In this document: positions 10,011-20,004 of the stretch, in pieces
Layout of the letters: every line of letters starts with the position of its first letter
Numbering within the stretch: position 1 is the first letter of the stretch
Assembly (NCBI GenBank): GCA_029817715.1
Contig: JARUPY010000190.1
Location: 4,650,001-4,714,000, forward strand
Length of the DNA: 64,000 bases
Reading direction: 5' to 3'
From: Melastoma dodecandrum
Taxonomy: Eukaryota > Streptophyta > Magnoliopsida > Myrtales > Melastomataceae
Position numbers and translations under genes: made by a program
Notes under the pieces: model-generated
What the model saw: the letters and a program-made list of their open reading frames with translations, nothing else
Told to the model about the DNA's origin: nothing
Databases searched by the model: none

Positions 10011-10493
10011 GATACCTCCAACCTTCTTCATAGCTTCCTCCCACAATTTCACATCCTCTTCCTTGTATTTTTCTTTGTGCTTCTTGAGGGCTTTCCGGTA
10101 CCGATTGGTTTGCAGCTTCACATCGCTGGGGCTTACATCGTAGAAGATGGGCAAGATGACTTTCCTAGAGGCTGGGTCCCTGAGGCAGTCCACCATCATG
10201 GCGAGTTCTCGGAGGCACCACGCGCTCGATGCGTAGTCTTTGGAGAAGACAACAATGTAGATCCTAGAGTCCAGGACAGCTCGACGGAGCTCGTCCCCGA
10301 TCTCTTCGCCGTGACGGACCTCCTCCGTGTCCCTGAACACGCATATCCCCTTTTCCTTCATGAACACATAAATGACGTCGGTGAAGTCGTACCTTGAGTC
10401 AGGTCCCCTGAAGCTAACGAACACATCGTAAGCAGATCCGTCGGGGGTGTTCACAGTGCCGCGGCTAGTCCCTGCTTCCGATGTCCCCGCCAT
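10011..10493 (-). pseudogene. TIR exon (5' part) of TNL copy 1
   Basis: Encodes MAGTSEAG...YDVFVSFRG through WEEAMKKVGGI, a nearly complete TIR domain with the SKDYASSAWCLREL helix. It runs straight into the retrotransposon's 5' LTR. The remaining exon end (RGLEYKKDKG and a gt donor) lies at 4976-5004 on the other side of the element. An upstream in-frame start at 10700 (MAGTSEVNIF) also exists, but it precedes a low-complexity GAT-repeat translation and is unlikely to be used. Confidence 0.88.
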
Positions 10494-10535
10494 CCAATGG
10501 AAGGGAGAAAGGAGTAAGAGAGAGATAGAGCGCTT

Positions 10536-10562
10536 GATGATGATGATGATGATGATGATGGA
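10536..10562 (-). repeat. (GAT)n microsatellite in the TNL copy 1 5' leader
   Basis: A run of about eight gat units just upstream of the TNL start codon. Homologous arrays at about 23424-23477 and 49194-49257 are longer and interrupted by gac and cat units. Confidence 0.85.
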
Positions 10563-11272
10563 TGGGAAAATGGTGTTTGGGTGAGGGAAGAAGGGCGGAG
10601 GTGGAAGACTCGACTGGTCATTTGATGTTTGTGGTGGGCAATCGGAAGGAGGATGGGAAACAACAGCGATGAATATATTGACTTCCGATGTGCCAGCCAT
10701 CCGAGGCAGCCGACAATGAAGTTGAAGGGGAGGATAAGTTAGAAATTACGAAGAAGTTTCGTTTGGGAAAACACGATGAAGTTTCGTCTGCCAAACCGAC
10801 GACGACTTCATAAAAAAAGACTAAAAAGTCATCAAGAAACAAAAACAATATTATCTCCCTCCCCCCTACCCCCCATTTGGGCGTGTGTGTGTGATGGGTT
10901 TTGGAGAGGAGAGAAAGGTAAAGGGAGACATGACTGCCATCATTAATACCATAGAGGGGGAATACATCATGCTTGTCCCATTCCTTTACTTTCCTTGTAT
11001 TGTTTAGAATTCGTTTTTTTTTTTCGAAAAATATTAGCAAATTGGGGACTTTTGCTTTTCCTTTTAATTTTAATATATATAAAAAAAAAGGAAAAAGAAA
11101 GGAATCAGTAAGCTCTGTTTCTTTTAACTCCTTCCCCCCACCTTCCTCGTTTAAATTTAAAAAAGCCAGAACATAAGAAAATGAAATGGGGGAAGGGTGT
11201 GACAGCCGACCACGCCAAAAGTGGGACCCAGACGACTTCTGACCGACCAGCTTTGCTCCCCACAATCACGGG
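10563..11272. other. TNL copy 1 upstream (promoter) region
   Basis: No gene seen. This roughly 700-bp stretch is almost identical to 23480-24147 upstream of TNL copy 2 and so should hold the shared promoter. Copy 1 has an extra AT-rich insertion near 11040-11100. Pyrimidine and purine tracts and a gtgtgtgtg run are visible, but no single core element can be assigned with confidence. Confidence 0.5.
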
Positions 11273-11965
11273 CACGGAAGCGGCTAACGGTACGTACACG
11301 TAACCGTTACGTAGTTTACTAAAATCGACTTTTTTTTAGTAATCTTTACTAAAAATCGACGGTTTTTAGTAAAATCGTTAGTAAACTGTTGTAAAAAATT
11401 ATAACCGTTTTTTACTGTTTGAGAATCTGGAAAGTTACTAAAATTACGTTTAGTAAATCGGAAGTGAAATTTACTAAAAAGTTTAGTAACCGGTTACTAA
11501 AAATATCTCCGTTTTTTGGTTTTTTTAGGAAACCGTTACTAAAGTTTCAATGTTCAAGTTTAGTAATCGGTTACTAAACTTTTTAGTAAATTTCTCCTCC
11601 GATTTACTAAACGTAGTTTAGTAACTTTCCGGATTTTTAAACAGTAATAATTTAGTAACGGGTTCCTAATTTTTTTAGTAAAATTTCCATTTTTAGTAAT
11701 TTTCTCGATTCGCCGTCGAAAGATTTTAGTAATGCTTTACTAATTTTATAAGCGAAATTAGTAAATTACTGTGTAACATTGTAACTTCGTTAGTAAATTA
11801 CTAAAGTCGTCATTTTTTTTCGTAATCGTTTACTATTTTTTTAGAAAATTTGCCGAATATTTAGTAATCGATTACTAAACTTTTTAGTAATTTACTAAAC
11901 AGAATAGTGTAGAACAGTACATTCCGAACCTAACTCCGAACCTATTTTTAGTGTGAAATTACCGT
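11273..11965 (+). repeat. tttagtaa-rich interspersed repeat, copy a
   Basis: AT-rich, non-coding block that begins near ggaagcggctaacggtacg, passes through a tacgtacacgtaaccgttacg segment and then carries about 28 copies of ttagtaa or ttactaa in roughly 640 bases. It ends near a ccgaaccta motif. Related blocks lie at 24148-24674 and 63855-64000 (same strand) and at 33955-34625 and 53170-53832 (opposite strand). No coding potential and no obvious transposase. I do not recognise the family. Confidence 0.75.
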
Positions 11966-12372
11966 TTTACCTCTGTGGTAAAATTACTAAATTGTTTCCC
12001 AATTTCCAGTTGTAATGTGGTGTTCCTCTTGCCGACAACGTCGTCACGGTGCGAAGCTCCGATCCTCTGATCCTCCGATGCGTACCGGGACTATGGTGGT
12101 TAGGGAGTTAGTTCATAATGAGAATTATTATTGAATAATAGTTATAATATTTTAAAATTAAACACGGATATACTCTTTCCGGCATTACAACCTTCTAGTC
12201 TTTATCCATGTTCTACGTCTATGTAAGAAATTAACTTTTCCAAAATTTAAATTTTATATTTATTTCATCATTTGTTTGATCATTGTTTTGTATTAATGTA
12301 GATAATTTAAGATTTTTTAATTTTAATCAAGCCAACCAAATTTGAAAATTTTATGGTAAGAATAAGAGGAGG
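11966..12372. other. Spacer between the repeat and the NB-ARC gene
   Basis: AT-rich, no gene seen. Similarity to 42.70 kb onward starts near 12124 and marks the left edge of the large duplicated unit. Confidence 0.6.
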
Positions 12373-13850
12373 GTGCCGACTTTCTTACCAGGAAGATTGT
12401 CGCCTGGTGAACGGTGGCGCAATGTGTACGGGGAGTCGAGGGGAAGTGGAAGCCGCAGAGATGATGAGGATGAGATGAGGTTGCCATCGACGACGACGAC
12501 AGGGCCCACAGTGTCCAACTCAGAAATGCCACTCATCGTTGGCCGGGATGATGAAACCAAAATCCACATTGATCAGTTGAAAAAAGACTTCTTGGGACTT
12601 CGAGTGATTTCAGTTACTGGGGAGGAAGGCATTGGGAAAACAGCATTAGTGCGCAGTGTGTATGACCGCTCTGAGACCGAGCATAGCTTCAGCTGCCGAG
12701 CTTGGATCTCCAGCTCCAAAAGCATGACCCAACAGCACATGTTGATGGAGTTGATCAAGCAGAGTCCAGAACTGGTGCTGAAGAACTTGGATCACATGGG
12801 GATCGAGGATTTACACAGCATCCTTGTGGGGTCATTGACGGAGTACAAGTACTTGATCGTGCTGGACGATTGGAAGGAATTCGAGCTTGTCATGAAACTG
12901 TTACACTTATTCAGGGATAGCCAGGGGAGCAGGGTGATCGTGACGTCTCATGAAGACGTACCTTTCCCTCCTGTGGCAACTTGGGTATATCATCTACCGT
13001 TGAAGCCGTTGAAAAATGAGGATAGCAAAACGTTGTTGAGGAAATCCAACATTTTTGATGAAAACGGAGCTAGGGAGATCCTGAAGAAATGTGCAGGATC
13101 CCCGTTGAAATTAATCCTGTGCAGAGAACTTGTCATGGACACTGATGCCGGATCATCCATCGCGAAATGTGTCAATGTGCATGGATCAGATTGGAACAAA
13201 GCCGTTATGCATCTGACATACACAAAATTGTCACCATGGGTAAAACCATGCCTCCTGTACTTGTGTTTATTTCCCAAAGGATCGGAGATCAAGACGAGGA
13301 GGGCCTTTCAATTATGGTATGCCGAAGGCCTGGCTAGTCGAAACGGCCCCGACACAGCCGAGGCTTGCCTACAAGAATTGGTTAGTCGGAATATTGTTCA
13401 GCAGGTGAAGCAAAGAAAGGCCGACGAGAGCCTGAAGACATTCTGTTTGCCAGGCTATTGGCATGACTACTTGTTGAAATTTGCCACTAAATTTGGGCTC
13501 CTTGAACTTGATGTGGAGGACAACAGCATCTCAAGGCGGAAGAGTCTGATTGCTGCATCCCCATGGCTCGCTCAGTGTTTGGGTACCAGCAAAAGCCTCC
13601 CACCACAAGATGTGAAGACGACTTCACGTATCCGGTCCTACATATCTTTCAAGAAGGATAAGGCGGGGAATTCATCGAGGGAGGTCAAACAGCTGCTGAA
13701 GCCCCTGCAGGGTATGCGAGACAGCATGTTGCTGAGGGTACTTGATCTGGAGGGAGTTTACAAGCCCATGCTGCCGGAGAATTTTGGGGACTTACTACCA
13801 AACTTGAGGTACCTAGGTCTGAGGTGGACCATCCTCGATTCAATGCCGAA
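12373..13850 (+). CDS. Truncated CC-type NB-ARC resistance gene (copy 1)
   Basis: NB-ARC nucleotide-binding receptor region on the plus strand. Motifs in order: P-loop GEEGIGKTALV, kinase-2 YLIVLDDW, RNBS-B GSRVIVTS, a degenerate GLPL (CAGSPLKLIL), CLLYLCLFPKG and RAFQLWYAEGL (typical of the non-TIR class), a degenerate MHD (YWHDYLLKFA), then the first LRR units (LLRVLDLEGV, LPNLRYLGLRW). The frame's first codon here is GTG. The first in-frame ATG is near 12474, so the true 5' end, and any coiled-coil domain, is missing or lies in an unseen exon. At 13850/13851 the gene sequence stops abruptly and gag-related DNA begins, adding about 43 foreign residues before a stop at 13983. Truncated at both ends; probably a pseudogene although its frame is open. 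Confidence 0.75.
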
Positions 13851-14310
13851 ATCAGTTGTGAGATATATGGACGTGATCAAAACCTGCTCCCTCTCAGGAA
13901 TTCTTGTTGTCGCAAAGTACTTCTCCACATCCTACAAGAAGTTTTGCAGCGCCTTTACATCTCGACTTCCGTCAAACTTCTGAGTTTCAGACACTGTTAT
14001 CCTCGAACGCTCATCCCCACCTGAGGATTGTGCAGCAACCACCCTCTTAAGGATCACGACCTCATTCTGAAGATCCTCATACTGGCTACGCATCTCTTCC
14101 ACGGTTCGGCTCAATTTACCAAGTAAACCACTGAGCCTTTCCTCCGCAGCTCCTCTCACACCAGTGATGGAATATTCCAGCTAAGCCACGCCCTCACGGA
14201 GTTTATCCAGGTCCTCCAAGACAGAGATCTGCACATCGGGAGAAGCCTCGCCCACGATCCGCTCTAGTCGTTCCAATATCTCGCTGGTGGTTCTGATCAT
14301 CATTGTAAGT
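13851..14310 (-). pseudogene. Ty3/gypsy gag fragment, antisense to the NB-ARC gene
   Basis: Minus-strand translation gives a retrotransposon Gag: an N-terminal coiled-coil region (AAEERLSGLLGKLSRTVEEM), then KFDGSRDVKALQNFLWDVEKYF and ISITSIYLTTD-like sequence, matching plant gypsy Gag. It is interrupted by at least one stop (GVA then TAG) and a frameshift, and is cut off at the C-terminal side where it meets the NB-ARC gene. A tRNA primer-like site (14312-14323) lies at its upstream end, so it is the 5' end of a former element. Confidence 0.75.
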
Positions 14311-14311
14311 C

Positions 14312-14323
14312 GATCTGATGCCA
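14312..14323 (-). promoter_or_regulatory. Degenerate primer-binding site of the gypsy relic
   Basis: Minus strand TGGCATCAGATC, close to the initiator tRNA-Met complement. The duplicate at 44858-44869 keeps TGGCATCAGAGC. It marks the junction between an LTR (higher coordinates) and the gag leader. Confidence 0.55.
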
Positions 14324-14327
14324 ACTT

Positions 14328-15720
14328 TGATGGGTCCGAGACGCTACTACGGGCAACTCAACCCAGCAAAGCTACCCGCCTGGCGTCGTACCCACCCAAG
14401 CACGACCAGCCTTTTCTCACAATCCCCAGGAACCCAATGACCACGACCAAGAATACTCCCAACCCCACAAGATGGTGATAGTCATCGTATTATCACTCTC
14501 AATAATACAAAGGGAACTACAAGACTCTCGTGTATACGACCGGCTCTCGAGTATGGGTATTTCGCCCCAAATAACTCCTCTTGCTCTCCTCTATGCACAC
14601 TCACTTGCACCCCGTCGCCCAAGTCCCTACTCACTCATTTGTAGGGGCCAAGGGGACTTACATTAGATTACAAGACAATGGACACTTGGACACCATGCTG
14701 CCACGAGGTACCCAAAAGTCCGGGAACACCGATGGTAGTTTGCAACCAGGAACACTAGGGGTCCTCTGCAATCACGTCAGGGGGCCTGCCTCCTCTTGCA
14801 GCAGCCATTCGAAGGGTCGTCCGCAGCTTGTGTCAAGACACTTCCGTCAACAACCACCCACAAGCAACCTCCAAGGAATCTCCATTGCTTCTTGTGGCAC
14901 ACCACCTCTACAGCTTCGCCCACCAGGAACGCCCAACAGTCAGATTCCTCCCCAACCCGCGCATCTCGTCGCATCCGTATCGTATTTTCTGTTGTCCAGC
15001 ACGTATCTCTCCGCGCCTTTGCTAATTTTCCCTTTTATGTGAGTCCACCCACAGTTGGTACTCGTATGCTCCCGTCCTCGTACGATTGTCTTCAATGCAC
15101 GTCCATCTCCGTGCTGCCCGCCACCCTCTGATTTACCTGCTTGACTACATATGGTTCAACATCTTTGGGACATCTCTATACGTCACCAATGCTGTCACCA
15201 AAAGCCATAGCGAGAACAAGGGTGGCATTTGGTCCTGTCGTGGTGGAATTATTACTCGCAGGAGCTCTTCCATCCAACAAAGAAACACAAGCATTCAAAT
15301 GTCACCCATGAGGACAAGGGTGTTCTTGAGGGGAGGATATTGATGCATGAAAACCAGTTAAACGGAACCAAGAGTTGCAGGCCAGTTGGAGGGGCTGATT
15401 CTAAGCCTTAATCAAGACCCCGGCTTCAAGGGATCCGGCTCATCAAAGACTAGGAAGGATGAAATTGCCAGGATAAGAAAATATAGGGAGTCTATGTGTA
15501 AATAGGAAAGAATATTTAGAAAAGGGTATACGGGATGTTTAACTGTTAGTGGTAGGTAGGGAAAAAGATGATAAGAGAATAAGGGAGAGAGGTGGAGAGT
15601 GCGTGTGTGTGGGTGGAGCTTCGGCCATTGTTCGAACCATCCGACCGGAGGAAATTCAACAGTGTGTTGTGTTTTCGAGTTTTGTCTGCATCACGGCCTG
15701 GAAACAACTTTCTCCAATCG
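14328..15720. repeat. LTR and 3'-end debris of gypsy-type elements
   Basis: No host gene seen. The left part starts with tgatgggtcc beside the primer-like site and is probably a minus-strand 5' LTR. The part near 15050-15343 looks like the end of a plus-strand pol frame (HEDKGVLEG) followed by a purine tract gaggggagg and a possible second LTR start. Exact ends could not be set. The copy at 44872-45610 lacks about 0.44 kb of it. Confidence 0.45.
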
Positions 15721-15729
15721 ACTTCCCTT

Positions 15730-16621
15730 CGGTTTATCGATCTGTCAGACAATGAATTTGAAGGTCCGCCTCCTCTGCTCTCAGGTGCAGCAAATTACTA
15801 CTCAGTTTCCGACAACGATTTTTCTGGGGAGATATCTTCGTTAATATGAAATGCTACCAATCTCTGGGTTTTTGACTTGTCAAATAATGACATCGCGGGA
15901 ATCTTGCCTCTTTGCCTCGAGAACATTGTCGTCCATCTCGTTTACTTGAACCTTTGAGCAAACAAATTTTGAGGACTGATCTCGGAGTTTTTTCGCCAAG
16001 GAAGTAGCTTGAAGTCCCTTGATTTCGGCAGAAATCAATTTGAGGGACATTGTTGCCCCTATCTCTATTAAACTGCAAAAGCTTGGAAGTCTTGGGCAAC
16101 AAGATAACGGATTCATTACCTGATTGGTTAGGGGATAGGTACTCAGTTTAAGGTCCAACCAGTTTCATGGTCATGTCAGTGTATCTGGGATTACTCTTCC
16201 CTTCTCGGGGACACTCGTCGTGGATCTCTCCAACAACCGTTTCAATGGCGACATACCGGAAAACCTCACCAGTGAAATGTTCAACATGACAGGCGTAGAC
16301 AATAGTAACAACGGATAGATGAAGGGTAGTTCTGGTCGGGAATTTTATTCGGTGATGACTAACTAGAAAGGAGTCGAGACAGAGATGGTCAAAATCAATG
16401 TCCAATTTGTGTCCCTCAACTTATTGATAAACCGTTTTAGCGGCGAGATCCCTAGCAACATCGGATTGCTGAAATTGCTCAAGGGCCTAAATTTATCTCA
16501 TAATGGCTTCCCGGGAACAATCCCTCCATCCGTAAAAAATTTGCCCAACCTGGAGTCGCTTGACCTCTCTTCAAACAATCTGGTCGGTGAAATCCCGTTG
16601 GAATTGTTACAGCTTATGTAA
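15730..16621 (+). pseudogene. Receptor-like protein (extracellular LRR) relic
   Basis: Plus-strand plant extracellular LRR units are legible but split over frames by stops and frameshifts: IDLSDNEFEGPPP, FDLSNNDIAGILPLCLENI, SLKSLDFGRNQFEG, then LVVDLSNNRFNG (in another frame), then SLNLLINRFSGEIPSNIGLL, GLNLSHNGFPGTIPPS and LESLDLSSNNLVGEIPLE. The pattern LxxLxLxxNxxxGxIP is that of Cf-like receptor-like proteins. The signal peptide, first repeats and membrane anchor are absent. A shorter copy lies at 45611-46315. Confidence 0.8.
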
Positions 16622-17984
16622 ACTTTATGATAACATTACAATCAGATAAAGATTGAACTGTTCAGTGGGTGTCCTTAGGTCTTAGTTTTAGTTAACAGTC
16701 TTAGTGACAATGGCGTCGACGAACAGGGGCCAGTCTCCCATCTTGCCTTTTATTCCATTATCGCTTTATTGCCTCCGTTTCAGACCCATACGCCTTCCAA
16801 ACCATTCTCGCTCCCGCCGTTGGTGCTAGACGGGTATATTTGTCTATGAATAAGCAAAATTTTCTGCAGAGTATATTCGGAATCGATAATACAACAGCAT
16901 ACTAAATTGATCGACCGACTAAGTCTAAACTCAAAGGAAAAGAAGAGAAACTAAAAAAGTGCTAGCTGCTTAGTGTGTTTTCGGGAAGATTAATATTCAT
17001 TCCCTACTTCCTTCCTATTATGTTCTTTACTCTCTCTCTCTCTGTCCAATATAAAGCTTGGTATGACGTCGTCGTCGTCTAATTCTTGTACATTGTCTTC
17101 TAACAGGCGGTCGCTCCTCGCGACCCATACAGATTTCTGGTTGAGCCTATGTTATGTCCTTCAAGGGCCTGTAAATTTCAAAACTCAATTATTTCCTCTG
17201 CAAGTATTTTGAACCGTGGATGTAGGAACTAAAGAAAATTAAAGGCGGTGAGTCATGTCGAGCAAAAAGGCGGCACCGGACCTGATGATGGGCTTAGGGA
17301 GCGCCCAACTGGACCTTAGGACGAGATCCGGAAGCCAGCCATCGCCCAGGGTTTGAAAGAGACAGACTTCGTTACGAGGGACTTCTGCGAGAATATTTGA
17401 GGGAAATGCTACGGAGGACTGAGGATGGAGACTCCTCTTACTACTTCTTGACTTCAGAAGAAAGAATTAGTGGGAGAGGAGACCACAATGTCTCGTAACT
17501 ATCTTACTTCTACTTTGGGTGAATTGATCTACAATCGGAAGCATGACACCTATTTATGGTTCTTTTACCACCGAGTCCTATTTTTAACCACATAAAATTT
17601 CTACCTACCTCCCTCTCGATGCTTCTTGACTATGCTATAACTTTCCCGGTCTTAGTTTTGATTTTCGCGAGGGATCTTTAGAAGGGTTCATGAGGCTTCT
17701 AGAGAATGTGGTATTGGGTTAATTTTAACAGGGTTGAGTTGAGAAAGTTTGATTAGGGACATAAATTATATTACATCGATTTTTATGTTTACTTGTTAAA
17801 TGTGTATTAAAATAGAAAGCAAGGGTATCCAATTTTTCATGATCAAAGCAAGTAGGGAATGCATCACGAAGAAGGAGGACGACCTTTAATATGTTAAATC
17901 CATTGATCAAGTTGCAAGTTGCGGATATTTTTATCAAACCCCTCAGTATTTCTTTAGGGACAACCTCACAGTTGGGATCGTACG
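16622..17984. other. Intergenic region
   Basis: No convincing gene. 16622-17160 is repeated at 46316-46862. 17160-17545 is found only here. 17548-17765 repeats the start of the window. A ct-rich tract (17030-17045) is the only simple repeat. Confidence 0.6.
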
Positions 17985-19504
17985 TCAGTTCTGGCTCCAT
18001 ATGCACACGACCTTCAAGGGAAGTTGCGGTGGTTGCTTGAGCTTGTCACAATGACTAATGTCCAGAATCTCAAGTTTGTCCAAATTACTCACCTCCACCG
18101 GCAGAGCAGAAATACTCGCGTGTCGCAGCTTCAAAATTCGTAGATTTTTCAGTTTGCCGATCTGTGGAGGGATTTTTTTCAGATTCCTACAGCGGGAGGC
18201 TTGCAATTCTTCGAGAGAGGTCAAGTGTTCGATGTTGTTGGGTAGCTCGCTTATGAAGCAAGAATCCATCCTTAGCACCTTCAAAGATTGCAATTTTGAA
18301 ATCGTGTTTTTGAGTTCTGCAATCCCTGTCCCGGATATATCCAACTCAACTAGGGAACTGTCCTTCACTTCCCCAGTGGACTCCGGCAGTTGCTGTACTT
18401 TCTGGAAGTCCCTTATGGACAGCTTCTGAAGTCTTTCCAGCTTCCCAACGGAGTCCAGGAGGCACCTTAGCTGTATGCAACCCAGACAGCTCAGAATTTC
18501 AAGGTTTATCAGTTTCCCTATATCGGGAATCTTCTCAACACTCGTACCATCAATCAGAAGCTCTCTCAAATGGACCAACTCGCCCAGTTCTTAGGGCAAT
18601 ATGCTCAACTCTTGGCAGGATTTTAGGTTCAGATACACCAACTGCTTCAAAGTGCCAATGGAAGGATCGATGTGCACCAAGAGTGCGCATCCTTCCAGGA
18701 TCAGCCTTTCCAACTCGGGTGATTTTGTGAAGTCAGGAGTGAGGAGTAAATCCGTGCAACCGGAAAGGTTCAGGACTTTAACATTTATCAAGGTGATATT
18801 TTCCCAACCTTTCCAGTCTTCTGTAATGGCACTTCCCGACAGGTCGAGAATTAGCAAGTCCTTTGTATCAACATCAGTTGCTTCAAAGTCTCTGCGGCAC
18901 CTTCGCCATTGCAGCCACCTTAGTTTTTGGAAAACACCTCTGAAATCTCCAGTGATAGCAGCAGAATCTAATATGAGAAATCTGAGCTCTGACATTTTGT
19001 GGAAGTTCTTCTTAGTAAACTCTTCGGACGTTTTATAATCAAAGCCTAGACAAAGAGCTTCAATTTTCTCAGTCCCCTGTGTAGGCGTGAAATAACACAG
19101 AATCAGATAAACAAACAAAGTTATGCGTCCACCAAACAACTTCTTTATCGCAAAGTAAAACAACATTAAAAACTAAGGGATATCTTTACCCTTTCATTCT
19201 TAAGTATGTCCATGGCCGATTGGTGGTCGTAAACGTGACTTGATTTTCCTGAATTTTTTTTCTCATCCATAAGTTCCCGTCCAAAACGTCTTAGAGAGCT
19301 ATGCATCCACAATTGATCATCCGCACCAACTTTTGCAAAGGGCATCAAGGTTTTACCCGAGCACCGACTAAGCAACTCATGCCACATATATTTTGCAGTG
19401 TGAACATCTTCATTAGAAGCAAAGCATGCAACGTCTAGAAATATTTGCTTCAGCCTTTCGTCTAGCTCTCCGTGAAGTAAGTTGCAACTTGGACAACTGT
19501 TCAA
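17985..19504 (-). pseudogene. TNL fragment (second lineage), copy in unit 1
   Basis: Paralogue of the relic at 373-1728. The NBS end (HGELDERLKQIFLDVACF through MHSSLRRFGRELMDEKK, ending at a splice donor after NER) is intact here, including the 71 bp lost in the other copy. The LRR part (GTEKIEALCLGFDYK to KLKQPPQLPL) carries a CAA-to-TAA nonsense codon at about 18589 (after LSILP). That lesion is not shared with the first copy, so the two decayed independently. The TIR and P-loop regions are missing. It lies about 0.5 kb downstream of the intact TNL copy 2, as the other fragment does downstream of TNL copy 1. Confidence 0.85.
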
Positions 19505-20004
19505 ATTAATTTACTGACTATTCCCCATTTGGGTGTGTGTGTTGGGTGCGAGACAACAGCGATGGAGTCCCCCCCTTGCCCTTGTTTTCTTATAAATTCC
19601 TGTACAAATTGATGGGATTGATTGATTATAATCAAAAGGAAGAATATATTTATTTATTGGATGCAATTATTATTTGAGATCCAATCTTAAAAAAAAAAAG
19701 ATTAAAAATATATTTGTATGCACAAAACTACAAAAACTTGGCAGGTTGGGCTTATAGTAAAAATTACTAAACTAATGTAAATGGTTAGTAATTAAAATGG
19801 GAAGTATTTAGGAGGATTTTTAATTTTTCATGTATTTATTTTTATTAATTGATTGATTAAGTTTGACTTGAGTCAAATCATTTTAACCACTTCATAATAA
19901 TATATGTTGGTCCCTTGTAATTAGCCTTTTTAATGAATTCTTGAGCTGAGAGACACAACAATTGGATACAACGTTAATCATCCAGTTGAGGCAGAGTACA
20001 TTAT
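19505..20004. other. Spacer downstream of TNL copy 2
   Basis: AT-rich, no gene. A roughly 350-bp stretch ending at the TNL stop is shared with 1800-2143, 46880-47210 and 24960-25300, so it is probably the conserved 3' UTR and terminator region of this TNL lineage. Confidence 0.55.

Larger units (their letters stand above)
2144..10493 (-). pseudogene. TNL resistance gene copy 1, TIR exon split by a copia retrotransposon
   Basis: TIR-NBS-LRR intracellular immune receptor in four exons on the minus strand. The exons are TIR (10493-10011 continuing at 5004-4976), NBS (4869-3708), a short LRR-linker exon (3601-3314) and LRR (3217-2144). The start is the ATG at 10493 (MAGTSEAGTS), matching the starts of copies 2 and 3. 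The TIR part shows YDVFVSFRG and the WCLREL helix holding the family's catalytic glutamate. The NBS exon shows GMGGLGKTT, a kinase-2 LIVFDD, TTRDKSV, a GLPL-like KLPLAL, QIFLDIACF and WMHDLIREMGREIV. A 5-kb copia element sits in the last 30 bases of the TIR exon. All other exons are open and keep phase, so the insertion is the main visible lesion. Transcripts running into the element would give at most a TIR-only product. Confidence 0.9.

Noticed and set aside
10077..10397. 106-codon plus-strand frame opposite the TIR exon
   Set aside because: Antisense shadow of the TIR coding strand; recurs at 22847-23278 and 48758-49045 for the same reason.
10618..11265. 215-codon minus-strand frame upstream of TNL copy 1
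   Set aside because: Low-complexity translation of the promoter region; broken by an indel in copy 2; no recognisable domain.
14581..15343. Plus-strand frames of 80-150 codons in the LTR debris
   Set aside because: No consistent protein family, not kept in unit 2, and the sequence reads as LTR and pol-end remnants.
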